DNA of 35,160 nucleotides from Bradyrhizobium campsiandrae. GTDB lineage: Bacteria > Pseudomonadota > Alphaproteobacteria > Rhizobiales > Xanthobacteraceae. A program made the translations under genes and the position numbers. This document shows positions 21,756 to 30,392 of the stretch, in pieces. The stretch spans positions 1 through 35,160 of the forward strand of contig NZ_JAANIH010000084.1 of NCBI RefSeq assembly GCF_014529705.1, read 5' to 3'. The notes below the pieces were generated by a model. The model searched no databases and was not told where the DNA came from. It worked only from the letters and a program-made list of their open reading frames with translations. Within the stretch, counting starts at the first letter, position 1. Every line of letters begins with the position of its first letter.

Positions 21756-24700
21756 TCCGGTCGGCGGCTTCGAACGCATCAAGGACTTCTTCATCTCGTA
21801 CGTCGAGACGGCGTTCCGGATTTCCGATCGCAGGACCGCTGCAGCGCGCCGATCGCTGCTCGAGTCGGAGGGAATGCTCGCGGCGGCGCCGTTCGTCGAG
21901 CCGGTGCTTCGTTACTTGGCGGCCAAGGAGCCTATCGAGAAGCTCATCGACGATCCGGCGCTCGATCGGCTTTCACGGGCCGGAAAGGTCGCATTCGCCG
22001 AGCTGTCACTGTCGGGATTGTTCGACGGCGAGCCTGCGGAGGGCGAGATCAAGCGCAAGTCGATCTTCGCGCCGTACGTCCATCAGAAGGACATGCTGCT
22101 CCGGGGCGTGCAGCCCGGAAAGCCCGGCATCGTGACGTCGGGCACGGGGTCGGGAAAGACCGAAAGCTTCATGCTGCCGCTGCTCGCGCAGCTTTCCGAC
22201 GAAGCGGTCGGCTGGCCGGTCCCCGGACCAGGTTATCTGCAGGGCCGCTGGTGGCGCGGTTCGGAGCGGTACCGGGCGCAGAGAGGCTGCGAGACCAGGC
22301 GCGCGGCCATTCGTGCGCTCGTCCTCTATCCGATGAACGCGCTCGTCGACGACCAGATGGTCCGCCTCCGCCGAACGCTGGATTCGGACGGTGCCCGGGC
22401 CGTCATGGACGATCGCTTCAAGGGCAATAGGATCTTCTTCGGCCAGTACACCAGCGCGACGCCGGTCACTGGCTACGAGCGTCATCCGCGCCGGTTCGCC
22501 GATCCTGTGGAGAAGAAGCGCCGAGCGCGCCGGCTCGCCAAGCTGCGCGCCGACATGCGCTCGTTCGAGAAGAGCCAGAATGCTGCCCGCGCGCATGACG
22601 CAAAGAAGGCGGCCGACGCAGCAGCGGGAATCGCTCCGCCGGAAGACCCGACGCGCTACATCTTTCCGAGCGTGGACGGCGGCGAGATGGTCAGCCGCTG
22701 GGACATGCACGCCGCGCCTCCGGACATTCTCGTCACCAACGCGTCGATGCTCGGCACGATGCTGTCGCGTGAAGTCGAAGAGCGGATGTTCGAGGAAACC
22801 CGCGACTGGCTGCTAAGCGACGAAAAGGCGTATTTCTACCTCGTCATCGACGAGCTTCATCTGGTGCGTGGCTCGGCCGGGACCGAGGTCTCGTTCCTGA
22901 TCAAGTCTTTGCTGCAGCGTCTCGGCCTTGACGATCCGGAGCACATGCACAAGCTCCGGATCCTCGCGTCCAGCGCCTCGCTGCCGCTGGACGAGGTCCG
23001 AGGGCTCCAGAGCTTGCGGTATCTGCGGGATCTCTTCGCGCCGTTCGGCACCTGCAAGGAAGCAGGCGACCTCGGGACGACGGAGACCGAATTCTGGCGC
23101 AGTTGCGTCGTGCCAGGCGAGGCGAACGTGCTCCCTTGGGACGGCCGGAGTCTCCCGCCGGAGCCCTTCGAGCGCCTGCTCGCGGCGAGCGATCCGGACC
23201 AGCACGGGTTCGTCGCCAAGATCGAGCCGACCGAAGAGATTCGATCCACACTCGCCGATGTGCTGGGCGCGCTTGGGATCGCGCGCGACGCACCGGACCG
23301 CGTAGCGCAGGCCGCCGTCCAGGCCGCCGCCGCCTTGACCGCGTCATGCCGAAGCGGCGACGGCGTCCGGGCGACCTCCGTCTCCGACATCGCCACTCGC
23401 CTTTTCGGCCACAGGACTCGGATCGACGCCGTCCGTGGGCTCATGCTCGTCCGCGCGCTGCCCGAGAGCAGGCACGTCGAGTTCAAGGCCAAGCTGCCCG
23501 AGGGCGTGCCGTCCTTCCGCTTCCACGGATTCATCCGGAACGTCGAAGGACTATTCGGATCGATCCGTGCCGTGCCGGACGGAATCGAAGTGGCGGACCT
23601 GACGACCGAGAGGGGCATCTCCCATGGCGTTCCGGCGCAAGGCGAGACGCGAGGCCGTCGCTTGTTCGAACTCCTATACTGCGAAGCTTGTGGAGAGCTC
23701 CTAATCGGCGGTCAGCGCGGCGACAAGAACTCCGGCGCCGTCGTGGAGATGCTGCCGTCGGCGGCGGACCTGGAGAACATTCCGGAGAAGGGCATCTCGG
23801 AATATTACGACAAGATGCTCTTCGATCAGTTCGCCGTCTTCTGGCCCCGAAGAGACGCATGGAAGGGATCCGAGAAGGGTTTCGACCGCTGGGAGCCGGC
23901 TTCGCTCGATCCCAACACCGGCGCGGCGACGGTCGGCAGCGACGTGCCGCCCGGCCACATCGGCGGACATCTGTACTTCCAGACCGACGCTGCCGTGACC
24001 GTGAAAAGGAGAGTGGCGTTCCCCAAGACGGCGCAGCCCTTCTGCTGCCCGAAGTGCTGGACCGACTATTCGTCCAGGCCGAGGGAAAGCCGGTCCCGCT
24101 CTCCGATCCGTGCGTTCCGGACCGGCGTCGGGAAGGCCTCGCAGATGGTCGCCACCGAGATGTTCGAGCTCCTGCACGCCATCGGCGCCGACGCCAAGAG
24201 CATCGTCTTCAGCGACAGCCGTCAGGATGCCGCGAACCAGTCGCTCGAGATCGAGCGGCTGCATCTCCGCGACCTTCGACGCGAGATACTCGTCTCCGCC
24301 GCGAGAGCGGCGCTCAGCGAGGCGGAAGCCACGTATCTGACGAAGGACCAGCAGAACGCGATGATCGTCGAGATGGCGAAGACCGATCCCGGCGCCATCC
24401 CAGCGATGATCGAGGGCTGGAAGAAAAACTCGGGCGGCGGCGCGATCAGCGTCCCGACCCGAAAGGTCCGTCTCGACCACCTGCTGCAGTTCTCCGTCAA
24501 CAGCACGAGCGTGTCTCGCATCACGTCTGAGCTCGTCAGGCTGGGCATCCACCCCTTCGACGAGTTCGGCAGAAAGCGCTTCAACCGGCAACCTTGGTGG
24601 CAGGCGTTCAGCCAGACCGCTGACGAAGTCACGTTCTCCGGCGCGCTGACCCCCGTCCTGCGAGGCGACCTCTCGCAGGAGATCATGAGGAGCCAGTACG

Positions 24701-27606
24701 AGCTCATCGAGGACGTGATCTTCGCGAACAGCTTCTTCGCGATCGAGGAGACCGGCCTCGCGTACCCGTCTCTGTCAGAGGACGAGGGCGCCGCCGCGGA
24801 CGAGATGGACGCATGGCTCCGCGTTTTCGCGAGCGGCAACCGCGTTCAGGAAGGTCAGTATTTCGATCCGACGGACTACAAGCAGTGGCACTCCGCGCAG
24901 GATGTCCAGGAATCGAACAAGGTGCGGCGCTTCGCGGACCAGATCTTCGGCGCACAATGGCAGATCGGCCTCGACGACGTGCTGAGGCGACTAACGGCGA
25001 AGGACCAGCTTGGCGGCACGATTCAGGTGGGAAAGCTCTATCTCAAGATCGCGCGGAAGGACGATCCGTACTGGCGGTGCGCCGCATGCGAGCGGGTGCA
25101 CATGCATCGGGGCGTCGGCAGATGCACGCGCTGCTACGCGCCGCTGCAAGTGCCGCGAACCGGGCCCGTCGAGGAGCTTTGGGATTCGAACTTCCTCGGA
25201 CGGCGGATCGTGCGCGGCGCCGAGCAGAGCATTCCGCGCTTCAGGCTGAAGTGCGAGGAGCTCAGCGGCCAGACCGACGACTTCTCCGACCGCCTGCGGC
25301 GGTTCAAGGACATCTTCGTCGGACTGGACAACCCGGTCGGCCAGCATGCGCAGGAGATCGACATGCTGTCGGTGACGACGACGATGGAGGTCGGCATCGA
25401 CATCGGCTCTCTGCAGACCGTCTATCAGGCGAACATGCCGCCGCAGCGTTTCAATTATCAGCAGCGCGTTGGCCGCGCCGGCCGAAGAGGGCAGGCGTTC
25501 TCGTTCGTCACCACGTTCTGCCGCGGCCGCAGCCACGACGCATTCTACTTCCGTCATCCGGAGTCGATCACGGGAGACCCCCCGCCCGCCCCGTTCCTTG
25601 CGGTAGACCACAATCCCATCCCGCTGCGGCTGCTGCGAAAGGTATGGCTCCGGCAGGCGTTCGCGCTGGTGCGGAACGAAGCCATACGGGACGGGCTGCC
25701 GTATCCCGGGGACGATCTCACGCCGCCGGACGTGCACGGCGAGTACATCCCGACGACTGAGTTTTACGAGGCAGGCTCCGCCTGGCCGGACAAGCTCCGC
25801 AAGGCGCTGGACGAAACGGAGGAGGTCCGTCAACGCTTCATCCGGACGGCGGTGCTGAAGCCAGCGCAGCGCCAGCAGCTTCTCGACAGGTCCGCGCCCG
25901 AGACGCTCATGGGCGAGATCATGGGCCTCGCCGCGCAGAAGCCACGGGTGCGCGGCGGCCTTGCACAATTCCTAGCCGAGCAGGGGCTGCTGCCGATGTA
26001 CGGCATGCCGACCCGCGTCCGGAATCTCTATCTCGGCGCGAGGCGCGAGCCCGGCGTCGTGCCCGAGGAGTACGACTGGAGCCTGATGGATCGGGACCTC
26101 GAGATGGCGATCTACGAGTTCGCGCCGGGGGCGGTTCTCGTTAAGGACAAGGCGCGGCACCGCGTCATCGGCTTCACGGGGCCCTTGCCCGAGCCCGAGC
26201 GGCGCGGAAGGGAAATCGTTGTCGATCCGCCCAAGTCCGACTGGTTCGGCGAGGCGACCCACGTGGCGTGGTGCGGCGCTTGCGGCGCTGCGAGCCACAC
26301 GGCCGACCGTCCCGGAGGGCCGGTCACGTGCGATGATTGCGGAGTCGACATCGCCGAGGATACGTTCGACTATTACGTCTCGCCGAGCGCCTTCCGCACC
26401 GACTTCCGCCCGACCCCCAAGGACGTCGAGACGCCCGGTCAGATGGCGATCCGGACGGTCGCGACGATCCAGCACGACGGCGTTCCCAGCACGATCGGCA
26501 GTCTGACGGTGCATGCAGGCGCGGGCACCACGATCATGAACCTGAACAGCGGCGTCGAGGACGAGAACGGCCAAGCGAAGTTCTTCAGCGCTGACGTCGT
26601 CACCGACAACGACGTGCTGGGTTGGCAGAAGAACGTCACCGTTCCCGAGCAGGCCATCGATCCGGACATCGAGCGGATCGCGGGGAGCCCAAGATGGACC
26701 CTTACCGTGCCGCTCGGCATGCGTTTCGGGCTCCTCGCGCGCAAGGAGACCGACGCGCTCTTCCTCGAGGCGACCGGCTTCAATCGCCGGCTCAACCTGG
26801 ATCTCGTTGCCCGGCGCGGCCTTCGGTCTAGAATTGGCGCCAGGTCGGCGGCCGTCAGCGCGACGCATCTGCTGGTGCAGAAGGCCGCGCTCGTTCTCGA
26901 CGTGGCTCCGGACGAGTTCGAGGCTCTGGAGCCGCGACTCAGAGGCGACAGCCCGATGCTTCAGGTCGCGGACACGCTGATCAACGGATCCGGACTCTGC
27001 CGGCGGCTTGGCGAGCCAGGGTTCGATGGCCGTCCTCAAATCGTCCGGCTGGTCGAGAATGTCATCGGAGACGACGGGCAGTGGCCTCTCAAGGACTTTC
27101 TGAAGGAAGATCACGTCACTCGCTGCTCGACGTCGTGCGACGTGTGCGTGCAGCAATATCAGAACCGCAGATACCATCCGCTGCTCGACTGGAGGCTGGC
27201 CCTGGCGTACCTGCGCGGGATGATGGACCCGCGCTATGCTTGCGGGCTCGACGGGAATTTCGACGGGCACCCTGAGCTTCGAGGTTGGCTCGATAAGGCC
27301 CACTCTCTCGCCCAGGACGTTACGTCGATGCGACCGAGGACGCTTCGCTGCGTTCGCGTCGGCCCCCAAGGGCGCATCCCGTGCATCGAGGAGCGCACGG
27401 TGGATGGACGGCTCGCGCGGCGCTACGCGGTCGTCCATCCGCTTTGGAGACTAGATACCGCCTCGGTGCGGGAATTCGGCATCGCCCCGGACGGCAATCA
27501 GCTCTGCTTCGTCGACACGTTCGATCTGGAGAGGCGGCCGCTGAACGCCTTGAGGTTCGCCGCTGTCCGTCCAGAGGACAACGCTCTGGCGCGACGAGAA
27601 GGCTGA
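21748..27606 (+). CDS. druE: Druantia helicase DruE (DEAD/DEAH superfamily 2, DUF1998)
   Basis: The protein has 1952 residues, the expected giant size of DruE. It is an ATP-dependent superfamily 2 helicase, taken to be the core effector of Druantia anti-phage defence. Motif I is TSGTGSGKTES (130-140) and motif II is DELH (368-371). The second RecA domain shows FSDSRQDA, MLSVTTTMEVGIDIGSL and motif VI QQRVGRAGRRGQ (1238-1249). Cys pairs near 645/648 with 766-770, 1111/1114 with 1126/1129, and 1509/1512 with 1528/1531 are probable zinc sites. The last, CSTSCDVC (1793-1800), is the four-Cys signature of the DUF1998 domain. GGAGG (21737-21741) precedes the ATG. All helicase motifs look intact. 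A vsr gene converges with 14 bases between the ends. Confidence 0.9.
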   Translation: MLDPVGGFERIKDFFISYVETAFRISDRRTAAARRSLLESEGMLAAAPFVEPVLRYLAAKEPIEKLIDDPALDRLSRAGKVAFAELSLSGLFDGEPAEGEIKRKSIFAPYVHQKDMLLRGVQPGKPGIVTSGTGSGKTESFMLPLLAQLSDEAVGWPVPGPGYLQGRWWRGSERYRAQRGCETRRAAIRALVLYPMNALVDDQMVRLRRTLDSDGARAVMDDRFKGNRIFFGQYTSATPVTGYERHPRRFADPVEKKRRARRLAKLRADMRSFEKSQNAARAHDAKKAADAAAGIAPPEDPTRYIFPSVDGGEMVSRWDMHAAPPDILVTNASMLGTMLSREVEERMFEETRDWLLSDEKAYFYLVIDELHLVRGSAGTEVSFLIKSLLQRLGLDDPEHMHKLRILASSASLPLDEVRGLQSLRYLRDLFAPFGTCKEAGDLGTTETEFWRSCVVPGEANVLPWDGRSLPPEPFERLLAASDPDQHGFVAKIEPTEEIRSTLADVLGALGIARDAPDRVAQAAVQAAAALTASCRSGDGVRATSVSDIATRLFGHRTRIDAVRGLMLVRALPESRHVEFKAKLPEGVPSFRFHGFIRNVEGLFGSIRAVPDGIEVADLTTERGISHGVPAQGETRGRRLFELLYCEACGELLIGGQRGDKNSGAVVEMLPSAADLENIPEKGISEYYDKMLFDQFAVFWPRRDAWKGSEKGFDRWEPASLDPNTGAATVGSDVPPGHIGGHLYFQTDAAVTVKRRVAFPKTAQPFCCPKCWTDYSSRPRESRSRSPIRAFRTGVGKASQMVATEMFELLHAIGADAKSIVFSDSRQDAANQSLEIERLHLRDLRREILVSAARAALSEAEATYLTKDQQNAMIVEMAKTDPGAIPAMIEGWKKNSGGGAISVPTRKVRLDHLLQFSVNSTSVSRITSELVRLGIHPFDEFGRKRFNRQPWWQAFSQTADEVTFSGALTPVLRGDLSQEIMRSQYELIEDVIFANSFFAIEETGLAYPSLSEDEGAAADEMDAWLRVFASGNRVQEGQYFDPTDYKQWHSAQDVQESNKVRRFADQIFGAQWQIGLDDVLRRLTAKDQLGGTIQVGKLYLKIARKDDPYWRCAACERVHMHRGVGRCTRCYAPLQVPRTGPVEELWDSNFLGRRIVRGAEQSIPRFRLKCEELSGQTDDFSDRLRRFKDIFVGLDNPVGQHAQEIDMLSVTTTMEVGIDIGSLQTVYQANMPPQRFNYQQRVGRAGRRGQAFSFVTTFCRGRSHDAFYFRHPESITGDPPPAPFLAVDHNPIPLRLLRKVWLRQAFALVRNEAIRDGLPYPGDDLTPPDVHGEYIPTTEFYEAGSAWPDKLRKALDETEEVRQRFIRTAVLKPAQRQQLLDRSAPETLMGEIMGLAAQKPRVRGGLAQFLAEQGLLPMYGMPTRVRNLYLGARREPGVVPEEYDWSLMDRDLEMAIYEFAPGAVLVKDKARHRVIGFTGPLPEPERRGREIVVDPPKSDWFGEATHVAWCGACGAASHTADRPGGPVTCDDCGVDIAEDTFDYYVSPSAFRTDFRPTPKDVETPGQMAIRTVATIQHDGVPSTIGSLTVHAGAGTTIMNLNSGVEDENGQAKFFSADVVTDNDVLGWQKNVTVPEQAIDPDIERIAGSPRWTLTVPLGMRFGLLARKETDALFLEATGFNRRLNLDLVARRGLRSRIGARSAAVSATHLLVQKAALVLDVAPDEFEALEPRLRGDSPMLQVADTLINGSGLCRRLGEPGFDGRPQIVRLVENVIGDDGQWPLKDFLKEDHVTRCSTSCDVCVQQYQNRRYHPLLDWRLALAYLRGMMDPRYACGLDGNFDGHPELRGWLDKAHSLAQDVTSMRPRTLRCVRVGPQGRIPCIEERTVDGRLARRYAVVHPLWRLDTASVREFGIAPDGNQLCFVDTFDLERRPLNALRFAAVRPEDNALARREG

Positions 27607-27620
27607 TGTCTTGACGGCAG

Positions 27621-28058
27621 TCACCGCGTGTTTGGCGACCGGGCGATGACTCTGCGGCGGATAATTCCAGCGAGCTTTCGGGGATCTTTCGCCTCGCACT
27701 CCCAGATGCGGACACATCGCCAGCCGGCCTTTCGCAGATCGGCGGCGGCGCGCGCGTCCCTGCGTACATTCCGGTCGAACTTGGCGGTCCAATATTCGAC
27801 GTTCGAAGCGGGCGTAGCGGCTCTTCCGCAGTCGTGCCTGTGCCAGAAGCAGCCATGCACGAACAATGCGATGCGCCTCGACGCGAAAACCAGGTCGGGC
27901 TTCCCGGGCAGATCTTTTCGGTGAAGTCGGAACCGAAGCCCCAACGCATGCGCCACCTTGCGCACCGCCATTTCTGGCTTGGTGTTTTCCGAGCGGACCT
28001 GGGCCATCGTCCATGAGCGGAGGGACGGATAGCTTTCCTTCGAACTGTGGGTATGCAT
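27621..28058 (-). CDS. vsr: very-short-patch mismatch repair endonuclease Vsr
   Basis: The protein has 145 residues from the ATG at 28058. Earlier in-frame starts add an Arg-rich stretch and are unlikely, and the ribosome site is weak in all cases. Vsr nicks beside T:G mismatches produced when 5-methylcytosine deaminates, restoring the cytosine. Recognisable parts are RSENTKPEMAVRK (22-34), the metal-binding PGKPDLVF (51-58), FVHGCFWHRHDC (66-77) with the catalytic His residues and zinc ligands, and WECEAKD (119-125). The neighbourhood makes sense: two C5 methyltransferases in this window create the mutagenic base it repairs. It converges on druE and is separately transcribed. From 28059 to 28151 nothing else is seen. 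Confidence 0.9.
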   Translation of the reverse strand: MHTHSSKESYPSLRSWTMAQVRSENTKPEMAVRKVAHALGLRFRLHRKDLPGKPDLVFASRRIALFVHGCFWHRHDCGRAATPASNVEYWTAKFDRNVRRDARAAADLRKAGWRCVRIWECEAKDPRKLAGIIRRRVIARSPNTR

Positions 28059-28151
28059 TGCAGCTCGCTTAGCGGCCTTCAGGTAAGGCCGTTTGGGACG
28101 TGCTCGGACAGTTGCTCTGCGATGGACTGCCATTGCGCGTCCATTTAGCTC

Positions 28152-28328
28152 TCAGCGAAGGCGCTTTCCAGCGCCGTACAAGATGTAGTCGAGCGAGTCC
28201 AGGGGGTGCTCGTCGTTTATATCGAGGAAACCGCTCCGCAGCGACGAGGTCATATCCCGCAGCGCTGCTGCGGCCTTGACCAGCCGTGTGCCCCTCTGCG
28301 CCGGCCGGTCTAATCTCCGGTCAGGCAC
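28152..28328 (-). CDS. small hypothetical protein downstream of the relaxase gene
   Basis: This is a 58-codon frame from a GTG at 28328. The second half is convincingly protein-like: LVKAAAALRDMTSSLRSGF, then LDINDEHPLDSLDYILYGAG and a basic end KRLR. The first part is short, basic and may not be translated. No strong ribosome site is visible, so it could be the tail of a once longer gene. It lies 56 bases downstream of the relaxase stop on the same strand and may be the last cistron of the par-mob operon. Function unknown. Confidence 0.4.
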   Translation of the reverse strand: MPDRRLDRPAQRGTRLVKAAAALRDMTSSLRSGFLDINDEHPLDSLDYILYGAGKRLR

Positions 28329-28384
28329 GACAGCTGCCGGAGATTCGATTTAGCTCAACGTGGCATCTGATAACGCCGGTTCGA

Positions 28385-29458
28385 TCATCTCGTCCGCTTA
28401 TCGTCTCGCTTGTGATCGCGTACGTCGCCATCGCGCCCCTGCTCTGCACTACGACGCCTGCTACTAGCAAGCTCGGAAAGCTCGTTCCTCAGCGCATGCC
28501 GTCGAGTTTCGACAGTGGGCATCTCGTCGACGAATTGTCGAACCTGGCGAGCCAACTCGTGATCGGCTGTCAACTTAGATCGGTGGAGCTCGGCAGCATA
28601 ATCGAGATATCGCCGCCGGATCGCCTCCTGACGTGACTTAATCTGTTCTTCCCAGGGACGTTTGACGGTCCTACCAACCCTCCCCCCCGCAAGCACCTCC
28701 TCCCGGGCAAGCCGATTTACATCTGGTGTGATCTTTCGCTTGCGCATCGCGCGGACCGCCCCGCGATCGGCCTTTCGAACCCGTCCGCGGGTTCGCCGCG
28801 GCGTTGCCTCTGCCGCGATCCCGCGAAGCCGGAGTTCGCCAGCGAACCGGTCCCGCCAGGCCTGAAGATCCGCCTTGCGGGGGTTGAGGCGCCTGCCATC
28901 ATGGCCCAGAGACCGAACGGTCAAGTGCACATGGGGATGCTTGTCATCGAGGTGCTGGACAAAGACGAAGTCGTGGTTGCCCCCGAACGTCTCGATGGCA
29001 AATGCGCGGGCTGACTCTTTGACAGCGACAGCGTCGGTTCCGGCCGGCATCGACAGAATGATGTTAATCGAAAGCGATCCATCACGGCGGCGCTTGCCGT
29101 CGAGACCGACATCATCCTCCCAGCGTTGCTGCAGATCTTTCAATCCGGAACGACCCGCCAGCGTCGCGCCCTGCTCCGTTTCCCCATCGAGCTCGCCGTT
29201 TCGCGTGATGTATGCAAGGTGTGACTTGAGATGCAACACGTCCTTTGTGCGACCGGTGATCTTGACCATCACCTCTGGTGCTCGGCGAACGATGCGTTCG
29301 AGCTTTGCACGCATCGCTGGCGTGAGGCGACCAGGAGCGGCCGGATCGGGAATATCCCACTCGGCCCGCCGCGGGCGCCGATTAGGCGTTTCCCAGACGT
29401 ACGAGATCGGCGGAAGATCGGAGGCTAGCCCGGTCGGCTGCGGTGAGCGCCGGCTCAT
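28385..29458 (-). CDS. mobA: relaxase/mobilization nuclease (HUH type)
   Basis: The protein has 357 residues. Relaxases nick DNA at oriT and stay covalently linked to the 5' end during conjugative transfer. The HUH metal site is HLDDKHPHVHLTV, with three His in the order expected for MobA/VirD2-like enzymes. HLKSHLAYITRNGELDG near residue 80 fits the region that carries the nucleophilic Tyr. SLSINIILSMPAGTD before the HUH motif is also typical. The C-terminal half is highly basic (RRTRGRVRKADRG, KRPWEEQIKSRQEAIRRR), probably DNA-binding. The start at 29458 overlaps the mobC stop as ATGA; an ATG 15 bases earlier is less likely. It is shorter than full plasmid relaxases with extra helicase domains. 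The gene symbol is by family only. Confidence 0.87.
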   Translation of the reverse strand: MSRRSPQPTGLASDLPPISYVWETPNRRPRRAEWDIPDPAAPGRLTPAMRAKLERIVRRAPEVMVKITGRTKDVLHLKSHLAYITRNGELDGETEQGATLAGRSGLKDLQQRWEDDVGLDGKRRRDGSLSINIILSMPAGTDAVAVKESARAFAIETFGGNHDFVFVQHLDDKHPHVHLTVRSLGHDGRRLNPRKADLQAWRDRFAGELRLRGIAAEATPRRTRGRVRKADRGAVRAMRKRKITPDVNRLAREEVLAGGRVGRTVKRPWEEQIKSRQEAIRRRYLDYAAELHRSKLTADHELARQVRQFVDEMPTVETRRHALRNELSELASSRRRSAEQGRDGDVRDHKRDDKRTR

Positions 29459-29973
29459 CGCCGTCCATCCCAATAATCTGCGTTGCCATGTAGGGCATTA
29501 CGCAATTGCGCCAGCTCTCTTTCGATGACCAGTTTGGCCTCTTGAATTGCGGACAGATCGGGCTCGACCGCCCTGCCCTGCAGCACACTGGCGTTTGCGG
29601 CGCGCGCGATCTGGTTGATGTTGCCACCGATCCGGTTGAGCTCGCGAACGATCGAGCGAAGCGCCTCATGCTCGCTCGGGGAATGCTGCACTGGTGACGC
29701 CAGTCGCGAGCGCACCAGGGCGACGATCCAGCCAGTTCGGGTCATGCTACGCTGATGTGAAACCTCCGCAAGCTGCCGCATCTCGCCCTCGCGAAGTCGC
29801 ACCGTCACCTTCTCCGGTCGTCCAACAGGTATCGCCAAGATACGCGGCGTTGGTGCGGCTAGTGCATCAGCAATGAGACGCCGCAGCAGCGCGGATTTGC
29901 CGCCCTGGGTAGCCGCAAGAGCTGAGAACTCCGCCGCGACATCGTCGGAGACGCGAAGCGAGATCAGAGCCAT
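29455..29973 (-). CDS. mobC: MobC-family relaxosome protein
   Basis: The protein has 172 residues. MobC proteins melt or bend DNA at oriT and help the relaxase. The N-terminal MALISLRVSDDVAAEF part has a ribbon-helix-helix look. The C-terminal block EALRSIVRELNRIGGNINQIARAAN is the MobC signature, in which N-x-N-Q-I-A-R is strongly conserved. The start at 29973 is preferred because it begins the conserved MALISLRV. It overlaps the upstream unknown ORF by 10 bases and the relaxase by 4. A 17-bp palindrome (29991-30007) lies just upstream and could be its own operator. Confidence 0.87.
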   Translation of the reverse strand: MALISLRVSDDVAAEFSALAATQGGKSALLRRLIADALAAPTPRILAIPVGRPEKVTVRLREGEMRQLAEVSHQRSMTRTGWIVALVRSRLASPVQHSPSEHEALRSIVRELNRIGGNINQIARAANASVLQGRAVEPDLSAIQEAKLVIERELAQLRNALHGNADYWDGRR

Positions 29974-30392
29974 GCAGTCCAGTCCCAATCGCGATGTAAT
30001 ACATCGCTGGCGCGACGCCTATCCTGCACTAGGAAACAAAAAATTTTGTCCCTTGATGTTGGTTCAAACCAACACTCTCTGCATTCACCGCCCGCCGCTG
30101 TAAAGCGATCGAGGGCCTCTGCCCTCTGAGCCGACCTCTGCTCGCCGCGGTCGTTTGGCGAAGTAGGCATCACGAATATCGACCCGCCGGCAAGCGAGGA
30201 AACAAAGGTACTAGCTGACACTGGTACAGTGGATCGCGACTTTCCAGCAGCCTCCGGCCTCTCTACGGCGCTGGAGGGAGCGCGTTCGGCCTTCGGCTGC
30301 GCTAACGCGCCATCCTTCGGATGGGAAAGTCGCTTCGCCGGCGTACACTGATAGTCTGCCGCCGCGGCAGCGAAAGTGGCGAACGAGTTCAT
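29964..30392 (-). CDS. unknown protein between parB and mobC
   Basis: The protein has 142 residues. The start ATG at 30392 overlaps the parB stop as ATGA, and GGAG lies 11 bases upstream of it. The stop overlaps mobC by 10 bases. Gene overlaps on both sides argue that it is translated, although the sequence is unremarkable: MNSFATFAAAAADYQ, a Pro/Ala/Ser/Lys-rich linker, a hydrophobic patch VSSLAGGSIFVM, then a polar C-terminus ending DWDWTAWL. No family is recognised. It also contains one of the 16-bp par palindromes and the mobC-proximal palindrome, so the DNA has regulatory roles as well. Confidence 0.5.
   Translation of the reverse strand: MNSFATFAAAAADYQCTPAKRLSHPKDGALAQPKAERAPSSAVERPEAAGKSRSTVPVSASTFVSSLAGGSIFVMPTSPNDRGEQRSAQRAEALDRFTAAGGECRECWFEPTSRDKIFCFLVQDRRRASDVLHRDWDWTAWL
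29991..30007. promoter_or_regulatory. palindrome upstream of mobC
   Basis: GCGATGTAATACATCGC has 7-bp arms around AAT. It lies 18 bases upstream of the mobC start, inside the end of the preceding ORF. It is a candidate autoregulatory site of MobC or of another ribbon-helix-helix repressor. Confidence 0.45.
30058..30073. promoter_or_regulatory. candidate partition site / ParB-binding palindrome, copy 1
   Basis: GTTGGTTCAAACCAAC has 7-bp arms and a 2-base centre. The same sequence occurs twice upstream of parA (32230-32245 as its reverse complement, and 32435-32450). This copy is inside the ORF between parB and mobC. Confidence 0.55.

Noticed and set aside
25972..27438. Long minus-strand frame inside druE
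   Set aside because: It is a shadow of the helicase gene in GC-rich DNA; composition is unlike protein and druE has clear motifs there.
21748..27606. DISARM (DrmA/DrmB) or Dpd helicase
   Set aside because: One giant helicase carries DUF1998 itself, and the methyltransferase plus two large unknown genes match Druantia II; no DrmB-like separate DUF1998 gene or PLD nuclease is present.
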